This document shows, piece after piece, positions 35,623 to 44,777 of a stretch of DNA of 64,000 nt. The notes beneath the pieces were generated by a model. That model searched no databases, was not told where the DNA came from, and worked only from the letters and a program-made list of their open reading frames with translations. The stretch's first letter is position 1, and the number at the start of each line of letters is the position of its first letter. The stretch is taken from positions 1-64,000 of the forward strand of contig JAEZSE010000014.1 of assembly GCA_023421955.1 (NCBI GenBank). The letters run 5' to 3'. The DNA is from Bacillota bacterium. GTDB lineage: Bacteria > Bacillota > Clostridia > Christensenellales > UMGS416. The position numbers were made by a program, and so were the translations under genes.

Positions 35623-35898
35623 ATCATTATTCAGAGTTCAGATTCATCAGGCTTCATATTTGCGTCTTACAAATGAATAGGAGTTATATGTAGAAGTACA
35701 TTTTGGTGAATATTTTGTCTTGAAACTCTGTAAAAAAACTCTAACAGTATGTTAACAGTGCATTCACAAATTATTCACAAGTATTGATTATACTGTAGTC
35801 GCAGTCAGAGATGAGGCCATCATTGAGACGGCAGCAGTGCTTTTTCATTACAATCCTCCTTACTCCTGCCCGGCCTAAAAACCGGGCTCCTTTTTTTA
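35623..35898 (+). ncRNA. candidate small RNA or leader transcript
   Basis: The gene-free stretch 35448-35944 has a promoter at 35594 and a strong terminator at 35868-35898, so a transcript of roughly 270 bases, or a shorter one from a TATACT box at 35789-35794, is likely. It matches no RNA family that I recognise; in particular I see no SRP RNA, 6S or tmRNA features. An ATG immediately followed by TAG (35688-35693) stands behind AGGAG at 35679-35683. A 30-codon frame from 35811 runs through the terminator and is unlikely to be a gene. Confidence 0.35.
35868..35898 (+). terminator. intrinsic terminator without an upstream gene
   Basis: Stem GCCCGG/CCGGGC with loop CCTAAAAA, then TCCTTTTTTT on the plus strand. 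The orientation fits a plus-strand transcript, not the minus-strand YggS gene that ends beyond it. Confidence 0.75.
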
Positions 35899-35944
35899 TG
35901 TAGCACAATAACTCTGTTTTGGGTTTCAACGAAATAGGATTTTC

Positions 35945-36658
35945 TTATCCACGCACTGGTGGCCGTGCACCGAAGATCGCTGTGCCAACCCGCACCATTG
36001 TGGCACCTTCCTCGATCGCGACCTCAAAATCATGGCTCATCCCCATCGAAAGGTGCTCCATGCGCACATTGTGGTGATGGTTGATGCCGGCTATGCGGTC
36101 AAACGCCTGCTTCATCGCGCGGAATTGGGGCCGCACCTCTTCAGGGTCTGCTGTGGGCGCGGCAATTGTCATCAAACCCTGAATCTCCAGGTTTGGAAAT
36201 GCGGAAAGCTCCACCACAAATTGCTCCGTGTCCGCCACATCAATGCCGGATTTGGAATCCTCGTTGGAGATGTTCACCTGCGCGAGGATGCGGGCTTTCA
36301 CCCCGGCTGCTGAGGCACGCCGGTCAATTTCTTGGGCCAGCGCAACACTGTCCACCGAGTGGATCAGGTGGGAGTTTGCCAGCGCGTCACGGGCCTTGTT
36401 GCTCTGCAGGTGGCCGATAAAGTGCCAAGTGCAATCCAGATCCAGCTGGGACCGCTTCAGAGCAAGCTCCTGGGCGCGGTTCTCACCGAAGTGCCGCACG
36501 CCGGCCTCGTAGGCAAGGCCGACCATCGCGGCATCAACAGTCTTACTCACGGCAATCAAGGTGATGGCATCAGCCGGCCTGCCACTCCGTTGCGCTGCCT
36601 TTTCGATCCGCTCCATCACAGCATCCACATTGCGCCGGATCATCTCAGAATTGTCCAT
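35945..36658 (-). CDS. YggS/PLPBP pyridoxal phosphate homeostasis protein
   Basis: A 237-residue single-domain PLP protein: ITLIAVSKT with the PLP lysine at residue 39, GVRHFGENRAQE, WHFIGHLQSNKAR, HSVDSVALA, LAQVNISNEDSKSGI, LEIQGLMTI and the C-terminal SMGMSHDFEVAIEEGATMVR with GTAIFG. It buffers PLP and influences amino-acid metabolism without being a classical enzyme. ATG 36658 with GGGGTG upstream is preferred to the frame start at 36715. Confidence 0.93.
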   Translation of the reverse strand: MDNSEMIRRNVDAVMERIEKAAQRSGRPADAITLIAVSKTVDAAMVGLAYEAGVRHFGENRAQELALKRSQLDLDCTWHFIGHLQSNKARDALANSHLIHSVDSVALAQEIDRRASAAGVKARILAQVNISNEDSKSGIDVADTEQFVVELSAFPNLEIQGLMTIAAPTADPEEVRPQFRAMKQAFDRIAGINHHHNVRMEHLSMGMSHDFEVAIEEGATMVRVGTAIFGARPPVRG

Positions 36659-36797
36659 ACTCACACCCCGCGCTTCGTTTGGCGATATGATAGCACAATG
36701 CTCCGCCAGTGGCAAACAAGAGCACTAAACATGACAATCACACTTGAACTCCGCATCAGAAGTGTATATAGTAATCAACTGGAAGGAGTGATGGCAA

Positions 36798-37838
36798 TTG
36801 GCAAAGATGAAAGTGGCAGTCATGGAGGCGATCGGGAAGATCGTGTTTGAGGAACGGGAGATTCCTACCCCCAAGCCTGACGAGGCGCTGGTCAAACTGG
36901 AATACGTGGGCATTTGCGGCAGCGACATGCACTATTTCGCCCATGGCAGGATCGGCAACTTCATTGTGGAACCGCCCTTTGTGCTTGGGCATGAGGCCGG
37001 CGGCACGGTGGTGTCCGTGGGCTCGGAGGTCAAGCACCTGAAGCCCGGCGACCGCGTGGCGCTGGAGCCCGGCAAGACTTGCGGCAAGTGTGAGTTCTGC
37101 CGCACCGGCCGTTACAACCTCTGCCCCGATGTGATTTTCTTTGCCACCCCCCCGGTGGGTGGCGTTTATCAGGAGTATGTTGCCCACGAAGCTGACCTGT
37201 GCTTCAAACTGCCGGACAATGTGAGCACGATGGAAGGCGCGCTGATTGAGCCTCTGGCTGTGGGCTTCCACGCCGCGAACCTGGGCGGCGCCCACGCCGG
37301 GCAGACCGCCGTGGTGTTTGGCGCCGGCTGCATCGGCCTCATGTCCATGATGGCGTTGAAAGCCGAAGGCGTATCCACTGTCTATGTAGTGGACGTGGTG
37401 AACAGCCGCCTGGAAAAGGCAACAGAACTGGGTGCCACCGCCGTGATCAATGGCGCCGCCGAGGATGCGGTGCAGGCGCTGGAGAAGCTGACCGGCGGCC
37501 GGGGCGCAGACCTGGTCATCGAGTGCTCCGGCAACGAAAAAGCTGCCCGTCAGGCCATCCAGATGTGCAAAAAGGGTGCCACCATCGTGATGGTGGGTTA
37601 TTCAAAAACAGGCGAGCTCACGCTGCCCATGGGCATGGCGATGGACAAGGAGCTCACAATCCAAATGGTGTTCCGCTATCGCCACATCTACCCAATGGCG
37701 ATCGAGGCCGTTGCCAGCGGCAGGCTTAACCTGAAGGGCATCGTCTCCAACACTTTCGAGCTGGACGACCTGCAAAACGCCATGGATCGCAGCATCGCGG
37801 ACAAGGACAACATCATCAAGGCGGTCATTAAGATTTGA
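36798..37838 (+). CDS. zinc-dependent sorbitol/xylitol-type dehydrogenase (MDR family)
   Basis: A 346-residue NAD(P)-dependent polyol dehydrogenase. Catalytic zinc ligands are Cys40, His65 and Glu66 (GICGSDMHYF, VLGHEAGG); structural zinc cysteines are 95, 98, 101 and 109 (TCGKCEFCRTGRYNLC). The nucleotide fold has VVFGAGCIGLMS, and the acidic residue of VVDVV suggests NAD+ use. AAGGAG at 36783-36788 is nine bases before TTG 36798; the ATG at 36791 is in another frame. It opens the hemicellulose island, so xylitol, arabitol or sorbitol oxidation is plausible. Confidence 0.87.
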   Translation: MAKMKVAVMEAIGKIVFEEREIPTPKPDEALVKLEYVGICGSDMHYFAHGRIGNFIVEPPFVLGHEAGGTVVSVGSEVKHLKPGDRVALEPGKTCGKCEFCRTGRYNLCPDVIFFATPPVGGVYQEYVAHEADLCFKLPDNVSTMEGALIEPLAVGFHAANLGGAHAGQTAVVFGAGCIGLMSMMALKAEGVSTVYVVDVVNSRLEKATELGATAVINGAAEDAVQALEKLTGGRGADLVIECSGNEKAARQAIQMCKKGATIVMVGYSKTGELTLPMGMAMDKELTIQMVFRYRHIYPMAIEAVASGRLNLKGIVSNTFELDDLQNAMDRSIADKDNIIKAVIKI

Positions 37839-37870
37839 TCCCTATCACAGCAAGCTGAGAAGAACCACCC

Positions 37871-37913
37871 ATGGGCCCCATGATGCGGCTGACAGCCGGA
37901 CCAGGGGGCCCAT
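37871..37913 (+). promoter_or_regulatory. nested stem-loop before the fucosidase gene
   Basis: An outer stem ATGGGCCCC/GGGGCCCAT encloses an inner CGGCT/AGCCG hairpin. No T-run follows, and the structure ends about 12 bases before the AGGAG ribosome site of the next gene, so it could attenuate, stabilise or gate translation. Confidence 0.4.
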
Positions 37914-37937
37914 ATGTTTGCCTGGAAGGAGAACCGT

Positions 37938-39407
37938 ATGAGCGAAACGCGAAACATCGCCTTGCCCGAGACTGATTTCTATTACAAAATGGTGAAAGAC
38001 TACGTGGAGCAAACCCCCGACGAAGACTATTCCCACGCCTCCCAGCAGGCTTTCGAGGCATTCAAAGACATGAAGTACGGCATCCGGATCCATTGGGGTC
38101 TTTACTCCATGTGGAGCTTGCCGGGTGAATCATGGCCGTTTTTGAAGATGGACTACAAAAGGCGGCAGGAGTATGTGGATCTGAGCCAAAAGTTTAATCC
38201 CCAGGGCTTCAGTGCAGATGCCTGGATGGGGTTGTTTGAATCGGTGGGTATGAAGTGCATGGCGTTCACCACGAAGCACCATGAAGGCTTCTCCCTGTTT
38301 GACACAAAAACCAGGGTGAAACGGCGCGTGCAATGGGACGAGGAGGGCGGCCCAGTCATCGAGGATTGCGATTGCGCCTACAGCGTGATGGAGTCCCCCT
38401 ATGGGCGGGACATTGTGCGGGAAATCTGTGATGCGGCGCGGAAGCATAATATCCGCATTGACCTCTACTTTTCTAACCCCGATTGGTATGACGCAGACTT
38501 CAGGCCCTACGGCTACCACCCTCTGACCGTGCCAGGCTCGGAGCACATGATCACGCAGCAGGAGCTGGACGACATCCCGCGGTTCTACGGCCCAACACCG
38601 CCGGTAATGGCCCCTGCCCTCACCGAAGAGGAAAAGCAGCGGATGGTCGCACGGCACCGGCAGCAGCTTCAAGAGATCCTGACCAACTACGGCAAGATTG
38701 ACATGGTCTGCCTGGACAACTGGTTTGGCCCTGATGTGTGGCCTGAGTTTAAAGAAACAATCAAGATGGCCCGCAAGCTCCAGCCGGACTGCATGTTCCG
38801 CGCCAGGGGCATCGGCAACTACGGCGATTACTACACACCGGAGGGGTTCTTCCCAGGTGCCAAGGCCAACACCGACATGCCCTGGATGGTGATCTATCCG
38901 CTGGGCAAGTCCTTCTCCTACGACCCGGACGGCAGCTTCTATAAGGGAGGCCGCTGGATCATCCACAACCTGGTGGACATTGTGGCCAAGGGCGGCAACT
39001 TCATGGTAGGCATTGGGCCGGACCCGAACGGCCAGTGGCACCCGAACGCCATCCGCGACCTGGAGGAAGCGGGCCGGTGGCTCAAAGTGAACGGCGAAGC
39101 GATCTATGCCACCAGGCCCCGGCCCGGCACGCTATATAAAGAAAGTGACACGCTTTTTTTCACGCGCACCAAGGATGGGCAAACTTCTTATGCCATCAGC
39201 ACCCAATGGCCAGGGCAATCGCTGCAAATCAAAACCCTGCAGCCAAAAGATGGTTCTGAGATCACGATGCTGGGGCACGATAAGCCGTTACTTTGGCATC
39301 ATGACGAAAACGGCCTTGTGATTGAGCTGCCGGAGTGGTTGCAGCAGGAAAGCGCCAGGCCCTGTGATTTTGCGTATGCGTTCAAGATCCAGGCTGTCCC
39401 TGATTGA
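37938..39407 (+). CDS. alpha-L-fucosidase family enzyme (GH29)
   Basis: A 489-residue hydrolase with no signal peptide. GH29 hallmarks: KYGIRIHWGLYSMW, then MAFTTKHHEGFSLFDT, and IDMVCLDNWFGPD, in which Asp260 is the expected nucleophile; a GGNFMVGIGPDPNG segment and a C-terminal beta-sandwich follow. The family hydrolyses alpha-L-fucosides and some related substrates with retention. The true substrate in a xylan-like locus is uncertain. AGGAG precedes ATG 37938; the upstream frame start is not used. Confidence 0.88.
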   Translation: MSETRNIALPETDFYYKMVKDYVEQTPDEDYSHASQQAFEAFKDMKYGIRIHWGLYSMWSLPGESWPFLKMDYKRRQEYVDLSQKFNPQGFSADAWMGLFESVGMKCMAFTTKHHEGFSLFDTKTRVKRRVQWDEEGGPVIEDCDCAYSVMESPYGRDIVREICDAARKHNIRIDLYFSNPDWYDADFRPYGYHPLTVPGSEHMITQQELDDIPRFYGPTPPVMAPALTEEEKQRMVARHRQQLQEILTNYGKIDMVCLDNWFGPDVWPEFKETIKMARKLQPDCMFRARGIGNYGDYYTPEGFFPGAKANTDMPWMVIYPLGKSFSYDPDGSFYKGGRWIIHNLVDIVAKGGNFMVGIGPDPNGQWHPNAIRDLEEAGRWLKVNGEAIYATRPRPGTLYKESDTLFFTRTKDGQTSYAISTQWPGQSLQIKTLQPKDGSEITMLGHDKPLLWHHDENGLVIELPEWLQQESARPCDFAYAFKIQAVPD

Positions 39408-39419
39408 CCGAAATACTGA

Positions 39420-39449
39420 GGAGCCGCCGGATATCCGGCGGCTCCTTTT
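39420..39449. terminator. intrinsic terminator between converging genes
   Basis: A perfect 26-bp palindrome, GGAGCCGCCGGAT/ATCCGGCGGCTCC (39420-39445), followed by TTTT on the plus strand. It closes the GH29 gene and may also serve the converging GH51 gene. Confidence 0.75.
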
Positions 39450-39467
39450 GTTAATGCATCAATTAGT

Positions 39468-41075
39468 TTATAGTTTCTTGAACCGGAATACGTTCCACGA
39501 AAGCTTCTTGGCCACCGTAGACACCTTGCCGTCGGCAAACTTGGCTGTGGCAGAGATCGTGGGCTTGATGGTGTCAGGGTTTTCGTAGGAGTTGGCTGCT
39601 TCCAGATCGTTGGAGAAAAGCTCAATCTGCTCCACAAAGCCATAACCGGCAAACCCGCTCACATCCAGATCGAGCGACGTGTCCTGCTCCCAGTTGCGGT
39701 TGATCACAAACACGTTGAGCTCACCATTGGCTTCGTCAAACGCCGCGGCGGACTCGATGTAGGGAACGCCCTCATGGGTGTCATACTGGTGGAAATCGTC
39801 CACGGCATAGCCGGGGATGTCATAGGTATCACAATCCACCGAGGTGCGCATTGACACACCGCGACCATATTGGATCAGCTGGCTGTAGGGATAATAGGCA
39901 GCGGAGCGCCACACATGGTCACGGTCGGTCGCGGCCAGCGCACCGAGGCCGCCGGTCATGCAGCCGATCTTGATCCTGTCGGCATATCGAAGCAGTGTGA
40001 GGATCGTGGAAGCCTGCGCGACAGCGCTGATGATCTCGCCGCTCCGGGAGAACATCCTGCGGGTGGACCAATCGTCCGGGTCGTGGAACACATAGGTGGT
40101 GTCAGGCTTGAAGAGGTTGAAGCTGGAGAAGTTCAGATTGCCGCCCCTGCCATAATTGATGCCCTTGGCCGGCCGCATCATGCTGCCGTATTCGTCAAAG
40201 GAAAGCATCATCTGCTTGGGCGCGCGCAGTTTGGTCTGCACAAAGTCGCAGAGCGCGATCTCGGTGCGGATATAGTCCTCAAACATCGCCGAGCCACCCA
40301 GCAGCGCGCCCAGGTCGCCGGAGGGCGCGGTGTGGTAATGGTGCAGCGAGATGTAATCCACCGTCTCATAGCATTCCTGCAGCACCTCGAGATCCCACTG
40401 GGGATAAGTGTGCAAGAACGGCGAGGAGGAGACGCACGCCACGGTCTCAATCTTGGGATCCACCCATTTCATCGCCTTGGAAGCCTCGTGGGCCAGCACG
40501 CCGTAACCCTTGGGGTTCTTCTCCCAGGAGGCGATCTGCCAGGGGCCGTCCATCTCATTGCCCAGATACCAGATCTTCACGCCATAAGGGTCCTCATGGC
40601 CATATTCACGGCGCAGGTTGGACCAGTGGGTGCCGCCCTTGTGGTTGGTGTATTCCACGATGCTGATCGCGTCGTTGATGGTGCCGGTGCCCAGATTCAC
40701 TGTGTACATCGGCTCAAAGCCCACGCGCTCGGCCCATTGCAGATATTCATCGTGGCCCACATCGTTGGGGATGTATTGGAACCACGCCAGATCCAGGTTG
40801 GTCTTGCGCTTTTCCATGGGCCCGATGGAGTCCTTCCAGTCCCAGCCGGACACGAAGTTGCCGCCGGGCAGGCGCACCGCCGGAAGGCCCGTGCCCTTCA
40901 GTGCGTCGATGTAGTCGCGCCGGAAGCCTTTGTCGTCGGCGGTGGGGTGCTTGGGGTTATACATGCTGCCGTTGACCATGGACCCGATCGGCTCCAGAAA
41001 CGCGCCGTATAAACGGGGCGAAATGTCACCGATTTTGAAAGCGGGATGGAGCGTGACTGTTGCTTTTTTGCCCAT
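39468..41075 (-). CDS. alpha-L-arabinofuranosidase (GH51)
   Basis: A 535-residue GH51 enzyme, cytoplasmic by sequence. Motifs: RLYGAFLEPIG, AVRLPGGNFVSGWDWKDSIGP is shortened here to RLPGGNFVSG, and WYLGNEMDGPWQ, where Glu174 is the acid/base; the nucleophile is Glu295 in LSFDEYG. The TIM barrel is followed by a C-terminal beta-sandwich. It removes arabinofuranosyl branches from arabinoxylan or arabinan oligosaccharides. GGAGGAAGAGT precedes the ATG. A short gap of about 107 bases separates it from the esterase array on the same strand. Confidence 0.93.
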   Translation of the reverse strand: MGKKATVTLHPAFKIGDISPRLYGAFLEPIGSMVNGSMYNPKHPTADDKGFRRDYIDALKGTGLPAVRLPGGNFVSGWDWKDSIGPMEKRKTNLDLAWFQYIPNDVGHDEYLQWAERVGFEPMYTVNLGTGTINDAISIVEYTNHKGGTHWSNLRREYGHEDPYGVKIWYLGNEMDGPWQIASWEKNPKGYGVLAHEASKAMKWVDPKIETVACVSSSPFLHTYPQWDLEVLQECYETVDYISLHHYHTAPSGDLGALLGGSAMFEDYIRTEIALCDFVQTKLRAPKQMMLSFDEYGSMMRPAKGINYGRGGNLNFSSFNLFKPDTTYVFHDPDDWSTRRMFSRSGEIISAVAQASTILTLLRYADRIKIGCMTGGLGALAATDRDHVWRSAAYYPYSQLIQYGRGVSMRTSVDCDTYDIPGYAVDDFHQYDTHEGVPYIESAAAFDEANGELNVFVINRNWEQDTSLDLDVSGFAGYGFVEQIELFSNDLEAANSYENPDTIKPTISATAKFADGKVSTVAKKLSWNVFRFKKL

Positions 41076-41181
41076 ACTCTTCCTCCATGATGTGATTTAT
41101 TCCGGCGGTTGATGCAATCCGCCATATACCCAAAGACCAGTGCGCACCCAAGCGCAGTGAACCTTACCCATCATAACACAT

Positions 41182-42369
41182 TTATCGGAACAATACCTTC
41201 ATGAAATCGCGGGCGGAAAAACGCCACACATCCCACTCGTGATGGCCCGGATAGGGGTGGTAACTCACGTGATAACCCCTATCGGCCAATTCCTGCACCT
41301 GAACGCTTGTGTACTTGTGGCGCGGGTCGTCGGTGCCGCAAGAGATGAAGGTGAGCTTCATGATGCTGTTATAGTGCTCCGGCGTGGCAAACAGCTCCGA
41401 GTAATCATATTGGCCGTCGGCAGGATCACCCTTGACGATGAACCCGCCGCCGCTGGAAAACTGCCCAAGGCTTGCGAACACCTCCGGATGCCGGTGGGCC
41501 AAGGCTCTTGCCTGGCCGCCGCCCATCGAAAGCCCGGCGATGGCGCGGTGTTCACGATCCGCGATGGTGCGGTATTTGCCGTCGATGAAGGGCACGATCT
41601 CACCGACCATCACATCGGAGTAATCCACGGAGACAAACGTGCCGTCCTCCAGCTGCTTCGGCGCATAGCCGGCACAGCACACAATGAGCATCTCCTCGAT
41701 CTCTCCGGCATCCAGCAGGTTGTCTGCAATGTAGTTGATCTTGCCCTGCCAGATCCACCCCATCTCGTTTTCCCCGCCGCCATGCTGGATGTAGAGCACC
41801 GGGTAGCGCTTGCCGCTTGTTTCATAACCGGGAGGAGTGTAGATCCAGGCGTTACGATAGCGACCGCACAGTTCTGAATTCAACAACTCCATATGCAGTG
41901 TGCCATGGGGCACATCCTTGAGCAGGTAGAAATCCTCGTTAGGATCTGGGACTTCCAGATAGTTCACCACCGCGTGGCTGCCGTAGCCAAAGGGGATCGT
42001 GGGGTTAAAGGTCTTGACACCGTCCACAAAATAGTCGTGGTAATGAAAGCCCGGCCCCAGATCATCAATAACGACTCTCCAATAGCCACCTTCCATCCTC
42101 TCCATGTCATAAGAGTTTGGCATGGAGCCGCCATGGCCGGCGATCCTCACACTATGGGCATCCGGCGCATAAAAGGTGACCTCCACCCTGCCGTCATCCA
42201 GCGTGCGCACACCGGGCATGTCGTGATAAGGGGTGTTGGGAGCCGGCGGGAGGCGCGGGAGCTTGCCGTCCGTCGGAAAGGGCGGCATCGGCGCGACCTT
42301 CTTGTTCACCGGGTCAAAGAACAGCATGTGGGAGTTGAGCGTCTGGTTCTCACGGATTTCCTGTTTCAT
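41182..42369 (-). CDS. CE1-like esterase with N-terminal Ig-like domain (1)
   Basis: A 395-residue alpha/beta-hydrolase of the acetylxylan/feruloyl esterase type. An N-terminal E-set domain (about 45-140; VEVTFYAPDAHSVRIAG, GFHYHDYFVDGVKTFNP) leads to the catalytic domain with the oxyanion loop HGGGENEMGWIWQG, nucleophile Ser281 in AGLSMGGGQA, and a C-terminal His in GHHEWDVWRF. No signal peptide. GGCGG stands before ATG 42369; the longer frame to 42459 overlaps the neighbour. It is the last of four similar esterases in a row and probably removes acyl groups from imported oligosaccharides. Confidence 0.83.
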   Translation of the reverse strand: MKQEIRENQTLNSHMLFFDPVNKKVAPMPPFPTDGKLPRLPPAPNTPYHDMPGVRTLDDGRVEVTFYAPDAHSVRIAGHGGSMPNSYDMERMEGGYWRVVIDDLGPGFHYHDYFVDGVKTFNPTIPFGYGSHAVVNYLEVPDPNEDFYLLKDVPHGTLHMELLNSELCGRYRNAWIYTPPGYETSGKRYPVLYIQHGGGENEMGWIWQGKINYIADNLLDAGEIEEMLIVCCAGYAPKQLEDGTFVSVDYSDVMVGEIVPFIDGKYRTIADREHRAIAGLSMGGGQARALAHRHPEVFASLGQFSSGGGFIVKGDPADGQYDYSELFATPEHYNSIMKLTFISCGTDDPRHKYTSVQVQELADRGYHVSYHPYPGHHEWDVWRFSARDFMKVLFR

Positions 42370-42400
42370 CTTGCTTCCGCCTTTCCTCGTGTGGGTTCCG

Positions 42401-43555
42401 TCATCGCCAAAGCCGGGCGATGAACTCACGGGCGCACCACCGCCACACCGGCCAGTCATGATAACCCGGTGTGGTGTAGATCACGCTGGCGATGCCAAGA
42501 TCGCGCCACTCCTGCAGGATGGAGCGGTTGTAGTCCGCTACATTCTCATATTCGCCCCAGCTCACAAAGAGCAGGTCGAATTCGGGGCTCACGGTATCCG
42601 GACCAGCAATGTACTTCTGCATGTAGCCGCTCCGGGTGTCCAGCGGCGCGCTGAAAATGCCGGAATTGGCAAACACCTCCGGATATTTGAACGCGGCCAT
42701 CTGCGCCTGTCCCCCGCCCATCGATAGGCCTGCGATCGCCCGGTGGTGCCGGTCGGCGATCGTGCGGTATTTGCTGTCGATGAAAGGCACACTGTCCTGC
42801 GCAATCACATCGTCAGCCACGCCCAGCATCGGGTTATCCACAGCGCTGCCATCCCACGGCAAGGCATTGCCGCAGTTCATCACGATGATGAGCTCCTCAC
42901 AGGCTCCGTCCGCAATCATGTTGTCGGCGATGTGGTTGATCTTCCCCTGCCAGATCCAGCCAGTTTCCGATTCACCGCCTCCATGCTGCAAGTAGAGCAC
43001 CGGATAGCGTTTGTCCTTCGCCGTTTCATAGCCCGGCGGTGTATAGACCCAGCAGTTGCGCACCTTCTTGGTCACTTCAGACCTGAAATACTCCATCCGC
43101 ACGGTGCCATGGGGCACGTCGCGCATCAGGTAGAAATTGGAGTACTTGTCGGGCAGCTCAAAGAAGTTGATCACCCGGCTGCAACCGTAGCTATAAGGCG
43201 CATAGGGGTTCAGCGCCCGCGTGCCGTCCACGAAGTAGTCATGGTAATGGAGGCCGGAATCAATGCCGCTCACCGTGGCATGCCACCAACCACCTTCCCC
43301 CTTCTCCAGGTCGCGCCGCTCGGCGGAGAACCCGCCGCCCAAACCGGCCACCTGCACCGAGCTTGCGTTAGGCGCAAAGAAGGAAAACGTCACATCGCCG
43401 TTTTCATGCACCTTGCAGGCCTCCGGGATCACCGCATATTTGCCGGCTGGCCGCCCCTCGCTATCCACAGCCAGCACAACGTTGCGGTGCACATCATCAA
43501 AGAACAAGCCGTGCGCAGCCAGCGCCTGATTGCCCAGCATCTCTTTCCTTAGCAT
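42401..43555 (-). CDS. CE1-like esterase with N-terminal Ig-like domain (2)
   Basis: A 384-residue paralogue of its neighbours: E-set region with VTFSFFAPNASSVQVAG, catalytic domain with HGGGESETGWIWQG, nucleophile Ser278 in AGLSMGGGQAQ, and His in GYHDWPVWRW. AGGAGGG six bases before ATG 43555 sets the start, which overlaps the previous gene's stop by seven bases. Divergent residues around the active site compared with paralogues 1 and 3 suggest different acyl specificity (inference). Confidence 0.83.
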   Translation of the reverse strand: MLRKEMLGNQALAAHGLFFDDVHRNVVLAVDSEGRPAGKYAVIPEACKVHENGDVTFSFFAPNASSVQVAGLGGGFSAERRDLEKGEGGWWHATVSGIDSGLHYHDYFVDGTRALNPYAPYSYGCSRVINFFELPDKYSNFYLMRDVPHGTVRMEYFRSEVTKKVRNCWVYTPPGYETAKDKRYPVLYLQHGGGESETGWIWQGKINHIADNMIADGACEELIIVMNCGNALPWDGSAVDNPMLGVADDVIAQDSVPFIDSKYRTIADRHHRAIAGLSMGGGQAQMAAFKYPEVFANSGIFSAPLDTRSGYMQKYIAGPDTVSPEFDLLFVSWGEYENVADYNRSILQEWRDLGIASVIYTTPGYHDWPVWRWCAREFIARLWR

Positions 43556-44760
43556 GACGCACCCTCCTGCCCAAATAGTTTCTGCAAAAACTCATAGGCC
43601 GAGAAGCGCCACACATCCCACACATGAAAGCCGGGGCGGTGGTAACCGGTGATCCTGACACCCTTGGCCTTCAACTCTTCCAACACAGGCTCGGTGCGCT
43701 CCAGATAGCCCTCGTCGTCACCGCCGGAAACGAAGATCAGGTCGAAGTCGTTGTTTACGGTTTCGGCGTCGTTGAAGTATTCGGTGTAGTCATACTCGGC
43801 GCGCTTCAATGGGAATCCGCCGGAAAACACACCGACACTGCCAAACAGATCACGATGCTTCATCGCGATGTAAAATGCCTGCGCCGACCCCAGCGACAAC
43901 CCGGCAATGGCTCGGTGGCACTTGTCTGCGATCGTGCGGTATTTGCCATCGATGAAGGGGATGCAGTCATTCACAAGCTCGCTGTCAAAATCCCCGGGGA
44001 AAAACACCGGGTCTTCTCCCGGCTTGAAGGCATAACCGGCGTTCATCACGATGATCAGCTTGCCGCACTTGCCTTCAGCGATCAGGTTGTCCGCAATGAG
44101 GTTCAATCGGCCCTGCCAGACCCAGCCGGTCTCGTTCTCCCCCACACCGTGCTGGATATACAGCACAGGGTATTGCTCCGTTTCCGCGTCATAACCGGGC
44201 GGCGCATAGACCCAGGCACATTTGGTACGGCCATTGACCGAGGACTTGTAATACTCCATGCGCACATCGCCGTGGGGCACATCCTTGAGCATCCAGAACT
44301 CATCCTCATCGGAGGGCAGGTCAAAGAAGTTGATGCCATAGAAGCAGCCATAACCGCACTGGGCGTCGGGGCTCACCATGCGGTTGCCATCCACGAAATA
44401 CTCATGGTAATGGAAGCCAGGCAGGATGCCGGAGACTACCGCCGTCCACCAGCCGTCAGCACCTTTCGCCATCGCGCGCCGCTCTTTGGTGAACCCGCCG
44501 CCGATGCCGGCGACCTCCACGGTCTTTGCTTCCGGCGCAAAGAAGCGGAAACGCACATCGCCGTTTTCCAGCACCTTCACACCGGGCTCAATGGGTTCGA
44601 TCTCGATGACCGGCTTCTCACCAAAAAACGGGGAGCGCTTCTTGCCTTCCGTTTGTTCCGGCGGTTTGGGCGGGCGTTTGAATGTGCCCCATTTCTCGGG
44701 GGGGTCAAAGAACAGCATTTGCGCCCGAAGGGCTTGATTTTTCAGGAGTTCTTTGTTCAT
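43549..44760 (-). CDS. CE1-like esterase with N-terminal Ig-like domain (3)
   Basis: A 403-residue paralogue with the same layout: VRFRFFAPEAKTVEVAG, GFHYHEYFVDGNRM, then HGVGENETGWVWQG, nucleophile Ser289 in AGLSLGSAQA, and His in GFHVWDVWRF. The oxyanion loop has HGVG rather than HGGG. ATG 44760 follows AAAGG at nine bases; an in-frame TTG at 44769 is possible but less likely. The N-terminal linker (residues 15-50) is Lys/Pro-rich. Confidence 0.83.
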   Translation of the reverse strand: MNKELLKNQALRAQMLFFDPPEKWGTFKRPPKPPEQTEGKKRSPFFGEKPVIEIEPIEPGVKVLENGDVRFRFFAPEAKTVEVAGIGGGFTKERRAMAKGADGWWTAVVSGILPGFHYHEYFVDGNRMVSPDAQCGYGCFYGINFFDLPSDEDEFWMLKDVPHGDVRMEYYKSSVNGRTKCAWVYAPPGYDAETEQYPVLYIQHGVGENETGWVWQGRLNLIADNLIAEGKCGKLIIVMNAGYAFKPGEDPVFFPGDFDSELVNDCIPFIDGKYRTIADKCHRAIAGLSLGSAQAFYIAMKHRDLFGSVGVFSGGFPLKRAEYDYTEYFNDAETVNNDFDLIFVSGGDDEGYLERTEPVLEELKAKGVRITGYHRPGFHVWDVWRFSAYEFLQKLFGQEGASC

Positions 44761-44777
44761 AATGACCAACCTTTCTA

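Noticed and set aside
35811..35903. A 30-codon peptide gene in the candidate small-RNA region
   Set aside because: It has no ribosome site and runs through the intrinsic terminator.
39870..41012. 380-codon plus-strand frame antisense to the GH51 gene
   Set aside because: Composition is that of a reverse-frame shadow, and the GH51 catalytic motifs on the other strand are intact.
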